Assembly (NCBI GenBank): GCA_012032975.1
Contig: JAAUPU010000079.1
Location: 1 to 8,534, forward strand
Origin: Caldilineaceae bacterium
Lineage (GTDB): Bacteria > Chloroflexota > Anaerolineae > Caldilineales > Caldilineaceae
DNA: 8,534 bases
Direction of reading: 5' to 3'
Below the pieces are notes generated by a model, which worked only from the letters and a program-made list of their open reading frames with translations, had not been told where the DNA came from and did not search any database. The position numbers were made by a program, and so were the translations under genes. This document shows positions 1 through 7,647 of this stretch, piece by piece (positions within the stretch are counted from its first letter, which is position 1; every line of letters begins with the position of its first letter).

Positions 1-789
1 GGCGTCCAGCCAATATTGTACCGGCTGGGACGACCGGACTACCTGCTTTGCGTCTCCGAGTTTATTCGGCGGCTGCACATCGAGGCGGGTTATCCAGAAC
101 GGCAGAGCAAAGCCACCTATCTCGGCATACCGCTTCACAAGTTTCCACCCCACGAACATACCTTCCCGGCCCAACGCACCTGGCGGCTGCTCTTTGTCGG
201 TCAGCTTTGGGAAGGAAAGGGAGCACAGGTGGCTATCGAGGCTGTGAAATTATTGCGCAAGACCGACCCTGCGGCTGACGTGGAATTGAATATTTTTGGC
301 AGCGGCGCGGCGGATTTCGAGCGATACCTGGGCGAGTTGGTCAAGGGGAATGGCCTGGAAGATCTTGTCCGCCTGCGCGGTTTTGTATCCCATGAACAGT
401 TACGGGCAGAGTTTCACGGCCACGACATTTACCTGTTCTGCTCATGCTGGGACGAACCCTTTTCCGGCGGTCTGCTGGAGGCGTTGGCCACGGGCATCCC
501 CACCATTGCCACCACTGCGGGGGGAACGCCAGAAGCGGTCACCGACGGCGTGAACGGTTTGCTGGTTCCCCCGAACGACCCGCAGGCCCTGGCCGATGCC
601 ATTGTGCGGCTGATGCACAACCCTCCGCTCTACCAACAGATCGGTGCGCGTGGGGCGTTGGATGTGCAGGAGCATTGGTCCTTCGACAGCTTTATCGATC
701 GGGTGGAGGCTGCGTATCTGGCAGTCGTAGACGGGGCGAGATCTGGGCGCATTGTGGAACTGGAACCACGGGCGGAACCCCTTCCGTGA
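1..789 (+). CDS. GT4-family glycosyltransferase, 5'-truncated by window edge
   Basis: Cytosolic GT-B-fold glycosyltransferase that transfers a sugar from a nucleotide-sugar donor to a lipid-linked or glycan acceptor; donor and acceptor are unknown. The frame is open from base 1 (GVQPILYRLGRPDY...), so the TTG at 16 is not a real start and roughly 130-150 N-terminal residues lie upstream. Visible in window codons 1-262: the end of the acceptor domain with VSEF (18-21); the donor-domain opening GQLWEGKG (67-74), containing the glycine and lysine usual in GT4 donor pockets; and the EX7E motif E152-PFSGGLL-E160, followed by GGTPEAV and GLLVPPNDP. The C-terminal helix region (HWSFDSFIDRVEAAYL) is normal for the family. 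No frameshift is seen. It stops 32 bp before the next gene and is probably in the same operon. Family confidence is high; specificity cannot be assigned. Confidence 0.9.
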   Translation, partial: GVQPILYRLGRPDYLLCVSEFIRRLHIEAGYPERQSKATYLGIPLHKFPPHEHTFPAQRTWRLLFVGQLWEGKGAQVAIEAVKLLRKTDPAADVELNIFGSGAADFERYLGELVKGNGLEDLVRLRGFVSHEQLRAEFHGHDIYLFCSCWDEPFSGGLLEALATGIPTIATTAGGTPEAVTDGVNGLLVPPNDPQALADAIVRLMHNPPLYQQIGARGALDVQEHWSFDSFIDRVEAAYLAVVDGARSGRIVELEPRAEPLP

Positions 790-805
790 CAGGCAGCAGC
801 CAGAC

Positions 806-810
806 GGAGA
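806..810 (+). promoter_or_regulatory. possible ribosome binding site for ATG 822
   Basis: GGAGA lies 11 nt before the ATG at 822, a slightly long spacing. It supports 822 as the start of the second gene. A rival is AGGGG at 893-897, 10 nt before the in-frame ATG at 908, which would give a start that needs no frameshift near 905. Confidence 0.35.
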
Positions 811-821
811 CGACCACACAC

Positions 822-2813
822 ATGCCAGCGCGGGTCTCCCTGACCGCGTGGATACGCCATCATCCAGGGAGCGTGGCGCTGCTTCTGCTGGCAGGGGCAA
901 GCTGGTTATGGTGCTCCTCGCCCGCATCGGCAGCTTTGATCTTGCACCGATTGTAATTCCGCTGCTGGTTGGCGCACTCATAGCCAGCGGCCTCTCTCTG
1001 TGGCGAGCAGATCGAGCAGATGTTGCCGCCATTGCCCTGTTGGCGTTGCTTGGCATTCTGCTCTACACGCCGCCGGCGCAACACATTGCACTCTCTGGAG
1101 ACGCGCCGATCTATCCCAACGAGGGAGCCTACATCGCCCGCACCGGCGGCGTGAGCGGCGTCTATGAACCGCTTGCTTCTCTGCCCCCGGCTGCGCGCGA
1201 CCCTTTCTTTGTAAGTTCGGACGAGCAGTTTCGCGGCTTCATCACCGTGCAGTCATACGACGGCCTGGTCTACGGCGGCTATTACATCGTAGATGACGAG
1301 CCGATGCGCATCCACACGGCGCGGATGCCACTGGCTGAGGTCTGGTATGCGTTGCTGATCAAGTTGCTTGGATTGGCGCCGTCTTTTACCTCAACGGCTT
1401 TGTGGCGCTGATGGCGCTGATACTGCTCTATGCGGCGGGTGTGCAGGAGTTCAGCGGGCGGGGGGTTGCGCTCTGGAGCGCGCTCTTGCTGGCGCTCTCC
1501 TATCCGCAGGTGCATTTCAGCCGCGCACCCTACGCCGAAATTGTCGGGCAGTTTTGGATGTTGGCTGGGCTGTTGTTATGCACTCTTCTGGCTGCGGCAG
1601 AAGCGGCCCTGGCAACTGGTTCTGGCGCTCTTTTTCTGGACGACCACCTGGTCTGCGCGTGTGGATGGAGTCTTGCTCTTCGGCGCCATTTTTCTGCTGC
1701 TGCTGGTCGCCGCCTATGATCGCGACAGGCGCAGCTTGTCCGCGGCATTCTGGTCGATACCGCCCCTGCTTGTGCTGGCCTGGTTGGGCAACAACCCTGT
1801 TTACGTCGGCGCAACGCTGGAATTGTTCAGCGGCTCCTGGCGACTCTTTGGATGGGTATTTGTGCTCTTGCTGGCGCTGCTTCCTCTGCTGCTCTGGGCG
1901 ACATGGCGATGGGGCGTTCAGCTTGTGGCGAGGGGCGAGCGGCTCTTGCCCATTGTCTACGCCCTGCTCTTCATTGCCTGCGCCTTTGTCGTTGCATGGG
2001 CCACCCTGCCCAACCCACTGCGCGACCCCGATGTCACCCGGTCATTTCAGGAGATCATCTGGTTCAGCAGCCGATATGTCTCACCGCTTTTCTACTGGCT
2101 GGCGTTGGCTGGCGTCGGCGCGACATTTTGGGGTCGGTTTGATCGGGGCAAACTTTTCCTTGCCGCGATGTTCTTGGGATTGGGTCTGGTCTTCTTTTTC
2201 AAATACAGCTCGGCGAATGTCTATCCGGTCTCACTGCGGCGTCTAATCGGCGATATCTACCCGTTGATGGCCTTGCTCTCCGGCAGTGCGCTGGCCGCGA
2301 TTCCGTGGCAGGGTCCGTGGCGTTTTGTCCGTGTGGGCGTGGCTGGTGTAGCGTTGCTCTGGATCGGCTGGCTGACTTTGCCCGTTATGCAGCAGCGCGA
2401 GGCAGACGGCGATGTCGCCTTTGTCCAGGAGCTGCACCAAAATTTACCAGAGGACGCGGTGCTGCTTTTCGAGAAACAGGACGAGGATTCCTGGGTGGGC
2501 TGGCTGGCCGCGCCGCTCTATTCGGTCTACGGCGACTGGGCGCTTCTGCTTGACTCTGATTCTCCCGATCCGGAGCTGCTGGCCCATGCCGTCGCCAGCT
2601 TCGAGGAAATCGGACGGTCGGTTTATCTTGTTAGCCAGCAAGATCCGGCGCCCGAGGCATTGGTTCCCCCTGGTTATCTCGCCGAACCCGTTCAGCAACA
2701 TCTCTGGCAGTCATCGTTGATCGGCCAGACGCGCGCGCCGTATCCCACCGCCTTTCTGGGAATTTGCCCACCCGGTGCATATCTATGAACTGTCGAGAAG
2801 TCGCCGTCGGTGA
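822..2813 (+). CDS. GT-C-type polytopic membrane glycosyltransferase (GT39-like), four frameshifts
   Basis: Predicted integral-membrane glycosyltransferase using a polyprenyl-phosphate sugar donor on the outer membrane face (family inference). The coding sense runs frame 3 (822-~905), frame 2 (~905-1370), frame 1 (1372-~1575), frame 2 (~1577-2753), then frame 3 to TGA 2811-2813. Corrected, it is 663 residues and the indels sum to zero. About 13 hydrophobic segments are visible. The first large extracytoplasmic loop carries SGDAPIYPNEGAYIA with D94 and E101, acidic residues where GT-C enzymes place catalytic or metal ligands. Later come HTARMPLAEVWYA and SRAPYAEIVGQ. A soluble tail (about 526-663) has a conserved-looking end, WEFAHPVHIYEL. 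Uncorrected, it breaks into open pieces ending at 1411 (start 908 or earlier), 1402-1719 and 1430-2788. ATG 908 is an alternative start. Family call fairly sure; whether the gene is functional depends on the indels. Confidence 0.75.
900..908 (+). other. probable frameshift (one base missing) in gene 2
   Basis: Frame 3 reads MPARVSLTAWIRHHPGSVAL... from ATG 822 into a hydrophobic segment but stops at 954-956. Frame 2 supplies VMVLLARIGSFDLAPIVI from here on. Reading TGG-GTT-ATG instead of TGGTTATG joins them, so a G run of three appears as two. This is the least certain of the frameshifts, because a start at ATG 908 would make it unnecessary. Confidence 0.5.
1367..1374 (+). other. frameshift (one base missing) in gene 2
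   Basis: Frame 2 reads WYALLIKLL and then becomes atypical (APSFTSTALWR) before TGA 1409-1411. Frame 1 from 1372 continues as a clean membrane helix, IGAVFYLNGFVALMALILLY. CTT-GGG-ATT in place of CTTGGATT restores KLLGIGAVFYLNGF: again a G run short by one. Confidence 0.8.
1570..1580 (+). other. frameshift (one extra base) in gene 2
   Basis: Frame 1 gives FWMLAGLL, then poor sequence ending at 1719. Frame 2 from 1577 gives YALFWLRQKRPWQLVLALFF, a typical loop plus membrane helix. Dropping one T from TTGTTATG (TTG-TAT-GCA) joins them. It reverses the missing base near 1371, leaving about 70 codons out of phase. Confidence 0.8.
2751..2758 (+). other. frameshift (one extra base) at the end of gene 2
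   Basis: Frame 2 ends as FLGICPPGAYL at TGA 2786-2788. Frame 3 from 2754 reads FWEFAHPVHIYELSRSRRR and stops at 2811-2813. A W/F-rich strand followed by V-x-I-Y-E-L is the usual last element of these membrane glycosyltransferases, so the TTT at 2753-2755 probably should be TT and the true stop is 2811-2813. Confidence 0.7.
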
Positions 2814-2868
2814 TTCGCAACTAGAATAGAGCCTGGATGTACAGTTCCATGATCTGCGATGGTCTGTT
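2814..2868 (+). other. intergenic gap, nothing recognised
   Basis: 55 bp between genes 2 and 3. There is no strong hairpin and no T-run, so no terminator is supported. ATG codons at 2837 and 2849 end in frame at TGA 2870-2872. ATG 2859 opens frame 3; it would enter gene 3 only if another indel existed. This leaves the start of gene 3 open. Confidence 0.4.
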
Positions 2869-5532
2869 GTGAAGCTGAGAACGCTCTTCAGCAATCATCA
2901 TGTGGTTGCATTGGCCGCATATTCTCTGCTGACGCTCCTTCTCACCTATCCGAGCGCGTTTCGCATCACGAGCCATATCCCGGGCGCGGGCGACGCGCCC
3001 TGGTTTCTCTGGGATCTGTGGTGGTTCAAACATGCGTTGATCGATCTGGTAAGGTCGCCGTTTGTCACCGATCTGATCTACTTCCCGTTGCGCGATGTGC
3101 CGGTCACCTGGCAAACTCAGATCAACGAATTTGGCAGCATCCCATTGCAGGCTGCTACCAATGTGGTCGTGCTCTACAATCTTCTCTTTCTGAGCACGTT
3201 TATCCTCTCCGGCTATTTCACCTATCTGCTGGCCCTGCGAATCGTCGGTCGTAAAGAGCTGGCCTTCTTTGCCGGCATCATCTTTGCCTTTTGCAGCTAT
3301 CGCGGCGTGCGTGCGGTGGGCCATCTCAGCCTGTTGACCACCCAGTGGATGCCGCTCGCGCTGCTGTTGGCCATCAATCTGTGGCGTAAACCCTCATGGC
3401 GCAGAGGTGTGGCGACAGGTGTTGGAACCAGCCTGGTCGCGCTCTCCAGCCCCTATTATGTCGGTTTTTTCTGATGCCTGTGGCTGCCATCGGTGGGCTT
3501 TATCTGTTGATCTGGCGACGGCGTGCGCTGCTCAGACCCCAGCTCTGGCAGGCAGCAGCGACAGCCGTAGGCGTAGCGCTGTTGATCACCTATCCGTTCT
3601 ATGCCCCGTTTTTTGCGCTTGAGGCGGAGATGTACCAGATCACGAAGAATCTGGCAGCGTTTGCCTGGGAATTTTCAGCGGATCTGCTCTCTTGGGTGTT
3701 GCCCTCTGGCGATCATCCTTTCTGGGGACGGCTGACCGGGCCGATCTATCGCCAGTTCACCACGCCCAACTTGATGGAGACGACGGTTTTTATCGGCTAT
3801 ATCCCGCTTGCCCTGGCCGTTGCCTCTCTATTCGTAAAGCGCTTTCGCCCCCAGATCTACTTCTGGCAGATGTTGGCGCTCTGTGCGCTGCTACTCTCCT
3901 TCGGCCCCATTCTGCATCTGCAAGGCCAGCCTATCAGCGATTGGATGCCTTTTCGTGTGTTCATGGCGCTGCCCGGTTTCGAGAGCTTTCGTATTCCCAG
4001 CCGCATCGGGATCACGGTCGCGCTGGCGGCGTCGATCCTGACGGTGATGGTGTTGGCCGTTTGGCAGAGCCGTCGCCCCGCCTGGCCGTGGACGACCATC
4101 CTGGTCGCAGCGTCGGCCATCCTCCTCTTTAATACCGCATTTGACTTTCCCTACCAAAGCGCGGACACGCGGATTCCGGCGCTCTATGCGAGCCTGAGAG
4201 AAGAGGCCGATCCGTCCGCTCTGCTGGAATTGCCTGCCGGCGAATTCTGGCAGGCCAATCGCAACTATTTTGGCGAAGTCAGTTGGTATATGTACTATCA
4301 GACGCAGCACCAGCGTCCTTTGGTCTCTGGTTATCTGGGGCGGCGACCAGCCCGCCTCCATCAACAGGAGCGTGAGTTGCCCTTTGTGAAGCGTTTTTTC
4401 TTTGATAACGACGAAGGCAAACCCCTGGTGGACTTTCCCGATGATGCCGCGCTGCTGTCGGGTGGCTGGCCGGAGGATGCCCGTCTGGCCCCGCAGATCT
4501 TGCAGGAACTGGGCATCGGCGATGTTCTCCTGCATTGTCAGCCAGGAACTGGCCCCTATTGCCGCCCTGCTCGTTCCCTGTTGCACCGCAGCCTCGGCCC
4601 GCCGATCAAACAGGAAGCGGATGCGTTGCTCTATCCGGTTGATCCGCCAAACTATCATGTGCGTGATGCCTCCGAACTGGTGGAAGTGGCCCTGCTGGAG
4701 GGGGTCGGCGTTGTCAATTTGGCCGACGAAGAATATGGTTTGCGCCAGACCATCGAGGAATCTGCGGCGTTTACCTTTCATCTGCCGATCTCTGGGGTAT
4801 GGTCGTTGCGCGGTGAATGGATCGGCGGTCTAGCCGATGAGCCGCGCTTCATCCTCGATGGCGCTGAAGTTGCGCCGACGGTGACTGCCTATTCTGACTG
4901 GTCCACCGGATTCAGCGCGGCGGTCGCGCTGGAAGCGGGAGAGCATCTGATCGAGGTCTTGCCGCGAGGAGCTGGCGCGGATGCCCAGTGCGATGCCTTC
5001 TGCCTCCGCTTTGTTGTCATGCATTTGGAAGCGACGACCGCTGAGAGAGCCGCGCAACCAGTTGCGACTTTCGTCAACGAACCAGGCGACCAATTCACAT
5101 TGCTGGCTGCGCGTCTTCTGACAAGCGAAGACGGGCGTTGCAGGCGAGCCACCGGCCCATCAATTGCTGACCGAATGGGCGGCGTGCACCGATTGCCCAC
5201 AGGCGCTAGACAATGCTTCCATGCCAACCCTATTCATCCACATCACCGACCCCAGCGGCGAGAAAATCTACGGCCAGGCAGATCACATTTTGTCCGCACG
5301 GGGTCTGCTCGATCTCGGTGGCGCCCACTTCTTCGATTTGGTCGAATTGTCCCCAGGGGCCATGCAGTCGCCAGATGCCATGGTCAAGATCGGGCTTTGG
5401 TATCCGGATCGCGAACTCTATTTTTGGGCGACGGATCCAACCCACGTAGATGAAGCGAATCGCCTCCTGCTGCCAGATCTACAGAAACTTCCTCTAGATC
5501 GTCTTCCGCAACCCGCTCCCTTCCAGCCCTGA
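2869..5532 (+). CDS. GT-C/YfhO-like polytopic membrane protein with large C-terminal beta-rich region, two frameshifts
   Basis: Likely membrane glycosyltransferase or glycan-modifying protein; donor and acceptor unknown. The sense runs frame 1 (2869-3470), frame 3 (3471-~5133), then frame 1 to TGA 5530-5532; indels cancel, giving 887 residues. The N-terminal half has about 10-11 hydrophobic helices. The first external loop holds GDAPWFLWDLWWFKHAL (D42, D49), resembling the acidic loop of GT-C proteins. From about residue 426 the protein is soluble: ALLELPAGEFW and MYYQTQHQRPLVSGYLGR (around 475-490), then a beta-rich region (about 615-725), then a second beta region (about 740-870) with LFIHITDPSGEKIYGQAD (H791). 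That last block resembles a tail I recall on Chloroflexota membrane glycosyltransferases. GTG 2869 is the first usual start after the in-frame stop at 2827; its ribosome site is weak, so the start is uncertain. Uncorrected it appears as 2869-3474 and a longer piece ending at 5453. Confidence 0.75.
3463..3474 (+). other. frameshift at T6 run in gene 3; also a -1 slippery heptamer
   Basis: Frame 1 reads SSPYYVGFF and stops at TGA 3472-3474. Frame 3 continues LMPVAAIGGLYLLIW, completing the same membrane region. The junction is a run of six T (3465-3470). Seven T would give GGT-TTT-TTT-CTG-ATG and an uninterrupted frame. T-TTT-TTC directly before TGA is also a canonical X-XXY-YYZ -1 slippage site, and slippage there would enter exactly the needed frame. 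Confidence 0.85.
5127..5140 (+). other. frameshift (one extra base) in gene 3
   Basis: Frame 3 is good through TLLAARLLTSEDG and then turns arginine-rich and aberrant until 5453. Frame 1 continues GVAGEPPAHQLLTEWAACTD and on through a recognisable beta-rich block to TGA 5530-5532. Reading GAC-GGC-GTT (GG instead of GGG at 5133-5135) joins them. Confidence 0.8.
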
Positions 5533-5572
5533 GCGTGCTGAACTGTCAGGCCAGAATCCGAGCCTCCCGCTG

Positions 5573-7642
5573 ATGGACTTTCTTATTACCGTGTGGTCAT
5601 GGCTGTTCTTGAGCGTGGTGGTCGCCGGCCCCATCCCCTCGTCCATCCTGTTGACCACAACCCTGACCCGCCGCGTCCGTCCAGGTTTCACGGAGATCTT
5701 GTTGACCCTGGTGATATTTTGGGTGGCAATCCAGACCGCGGTCGCCCTTGCGCTGGGCGGCGCTGGGCGACTCACCGCGATCACCCTGTTTGCAGTCGAA
5801 CTTCTGTTGCTGGCAATAGGTGGTGTGCTGCTTTTGTGGCGCCGGCGACCGATGGTTTTTCCGCCGCCTGCCTTGCCATCAAGAACGCAATTCGTCACCC
5901 TCGCCACGCTGGCATTTCTAGGCTTGTTGCTGACCGGCAACATCCTCATCCAACCCATCACCGACTATGATTCGCTCTTCTATCACCTGCCGTTTGTTGC
6001 CCATGTTCATGGATCGGGAGACCTGTCGATGGTGGGTCAATTCAACGGCGTCCGCGGCTATCCCTACAGTTGGGAGCTACTTTCCACCCTCTTTGTCTTT
6101 CCATTCTCCTCGGACCTGCTGATTGCCGCACCCAATCTCATTGCCTGGTTCTTGTTCGGCCTGGGCGTCTATACCGCGGCGCGCCTGTGTGGCGCGGGCA
6201 GGCAACATAGCCTGTCCGCGATCTTGCTGCTTCTGTCATTGCCCATCGTCGTCGACCAGGTTAACTCGGCACGGGTTGATCTGGCGTTGGCCGCGTTCTT
6301 TCTGGCTGGTCTCTTCTATGCGGTTCGCTTTGGGCAGACCGGCGCGGCTGGCCACGCGCTGCCCTGGCTGATCTGCATCGGGCTTGTCTGTGGCGTCAAG
6401 ACATCTGGGCTGGTCTACGGAGGCATGCTCGTCGCGCTTGGGTTGGCCGTGCGAGCCGGGACGGTATATCGGTCTGGCCCAGCGCGCCCAGTTCCAGGCG
6501 AACGCGGCAAATCTGAAGCGTTTTGGCCCTGGTTGGCGGGGATCGGAGGGCTGTTGCTGCTGGGCGGCTTTTGGTATGGCAGAAACCTCGTGACAAATGG
6601 CAATCCGCTTGGCGATGTGGAGGTGCGTCTCGGTGAACTCATGCTCTTTGCAGGTTCGGTACCCGCCGACGAACTGCGCAAGACAACGCTCGCCGTCATG
6701 TTCGATCTTGCGAATTGGGACCACTGGAGTGGATTGGCTGGTCAAACGGTTGGCAGACTCAGCCTTCCATTGGTCATGCTTCTGGGGATGGTGCTGGCGC
6801 TGCCCTGGCGCGCGATCACGGATGCACGCAGGCGAACCGACCGCAGTCAGCAGCAGGACGGCTGGATCGGATTGGCCTGGATGGGATTTCTGTTGCTCTT
6901 GCTGACCCTGGTATATTGGGTCACGCCCTTCAGCGGGGATGACGGCACCAACGAATGGTTGCTTTCGGCTTCTTGGCTTGGCCAGGGCTTCAGATTTGCC
7001 CTGCCGATGCTTGGTTGCTTTGCGGTGTTGGCTGCCCTCGCGGCTAGCCTAGCCAGCCTTGACGAAGAGTGGAGTGCAAGGGCCGTGATCGCCGCCAGTC
7101 TAATCACCTTTGCCGCGCGCAGTTGGCTCTATCTGGCGGCGATCATATTGTACTTGCTGGTCTTGGCGGCGGTGTGGCTGATACGACGCCCGGCGCAAGG
7201 ACGCACCAGTGGGATGGAAAAGTGGGCTATAGGCTGGCCGGTAGGCGTCGTTTTCTGCTCACAAGTCGTTGTCATCCTGAACGCTTTGCAGAGCCTGCAC
7301 GACGTTCGCCGTCTCGACATGTACGGCGCGCTGCCGCGAGTTGTCGAACAGCAAACTCTGCCCGGCGACACAATCGGCTATTCGCTCAGCCACCAGAGCT
7401 ATCTACTTTACGGACCACGCCTGGATCGACGCGTTGCCTATTTGCCCGCCGACATCGATGATCCGGTGGCCCTACGCGAGCACCTGGAGCGCCACGACAT
7501 CTCACTGGTGGCGATTGGCCCGCTCTATCCAACGACGCGCGACCTGCCCATTGTGGCCCTGTTGACCGACCCGGATGGCGATTTCGAACTCGTCTTTGCA
7601 GATGACGACGCTCGGCCAGCACTTTATCGGCTCAGAGAGTAA
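5573..7642 (+). CDS. GT-C-type polytopic membrane glycosyltransferase (GT39-like), intact
   Basis: Predicted membrane glycosyltransferase acting on the outer face with a polyprenyl-phosphate sugar (family inference). It has 689 residues without interruption, in the usual range for this group. About 13 hydrophobic helices are visible, the first at residues 5-25. The large first external loop has ITDYDSLFYHLPFVAHVH with D131, D133 and H138, followed by GQFNGVRGYPYSWELL. The central part holds FWYGRNLVTNGNPLGDVEV and YWVTPFSGDDG, then GQGFRFALPMLG, phrases typical of GT39-like proteins. A soluble tail of about 115 residues starts near residue 576 and ends ARPALYRLRE. ATG 5573 was chosen because hydrophobic sequence begins at once; only a weak GAG (5560-5562) precedes it. 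It lies 40 bp after gene 3 and 5 bp before gene 5, so an operon is likely. This intact gene shows that not all of the locus carries indels. Specificity unknown. Confidence 0.85.
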   Translation: MDFLITVWSWLFLSVVVAGPIPSSILLTTTLTRRVRPGFTEILLTLVIFWVAIQTAVALALGGAGRLTAITLFAVELLLLAIGGVLLLWRRRPMVFPPPALPSRTQFVTLATLAFLGLLLTGNILIQPITDYDSLFYHLPFVAHVHGSGDLSMVGQFNGVRGYPYSWELLSTLFVFPFSSDLLIAAPNLIAWFLFGLGVYTAARLCGAGRQHSLSAILLLLSLPIVVDQVNSARVDLALAAFFLAGLFYAVRFGQTGAAGHALPWLICIGLVCGVKTSGLVYGGMLVALGLAVRAGTVYRSGPARPVPGERGKSEAFWPWLAGIGGLLLLGGFWYGRNLVTNGNPLGDVEVRLGELMLFAGSVPADELRKTTLAVMFDLANWDHWSGLAGQTVGRLSLPLVMLLGMVLALPWRAITDARRRTDRSQQQDGWIGLAWMGFLLLLLTLVYWVTPFSGDDGTNEWLLSASWLGQGFRFALPMLGCFAVLAALAASLASLDEEWSARAVIAASLITFAARSWLYLAAIILYLLVLAAVWLIRRPAQGRTSGMEKWAIGWPVGVVFCSQVVVILNALQSLHDVRRLDMYGALPRVVEQQTLPGDTIGYSLSHQSYLLYGPRLDRRVAYLPADIDDPVALREHLERHDISLVAIGPLYPTTRDLPIVALLTDPDGDFELVFADDDARPALYRLRE

Positions 7643-7647
7643 ATTGA

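Noticed and set aside
16..18. TTG as start codon of the first glycosyltransferase
   Set aside because: The same frame is open to base 1 and encodes GT4-like sequence before it, so the gene starts outside the window.
1368..2246. 292-codon plus-strand frame 3 reading frame
   Set aside because: Cys/Trp/Ser/Arg-rich translation typical of an off-frame reading, while frame 2 over the same bases gives a well-formed multi-helix membrane protein.
3891..4781. 296-codon open frame on the minus strand
   Set aside because: Antisense to the continuous, motif-bearing frame of gene 3. The translation is low in hydrophobic order and recognisable motifs; it is a codon-bias shadow.
5140..5453. Tail of the frame-3 reading of gene 3 (arginine-rich end)
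   Set aside because: Composition changes abruptly at the indel near 5134, and frame 1 gives the coherent continuation; this tail is a frameshift artefact.
5533..5572. Possible terminator or promoter between genes 3 and 4
   Set aside because: No stem followed by a T-run and no convincing -35/-10 pair in 40 bp; short same-strand spacing fits continued transcription.
5751..5770. Two near-identical 10-bp direct repeats (cgctgggcgg / cgctgggcga)
   Set aside because: Only two copies, in frame within the Gly/Ala/Leu-rich membrane region of gene 4; explained by codon bias and composition.
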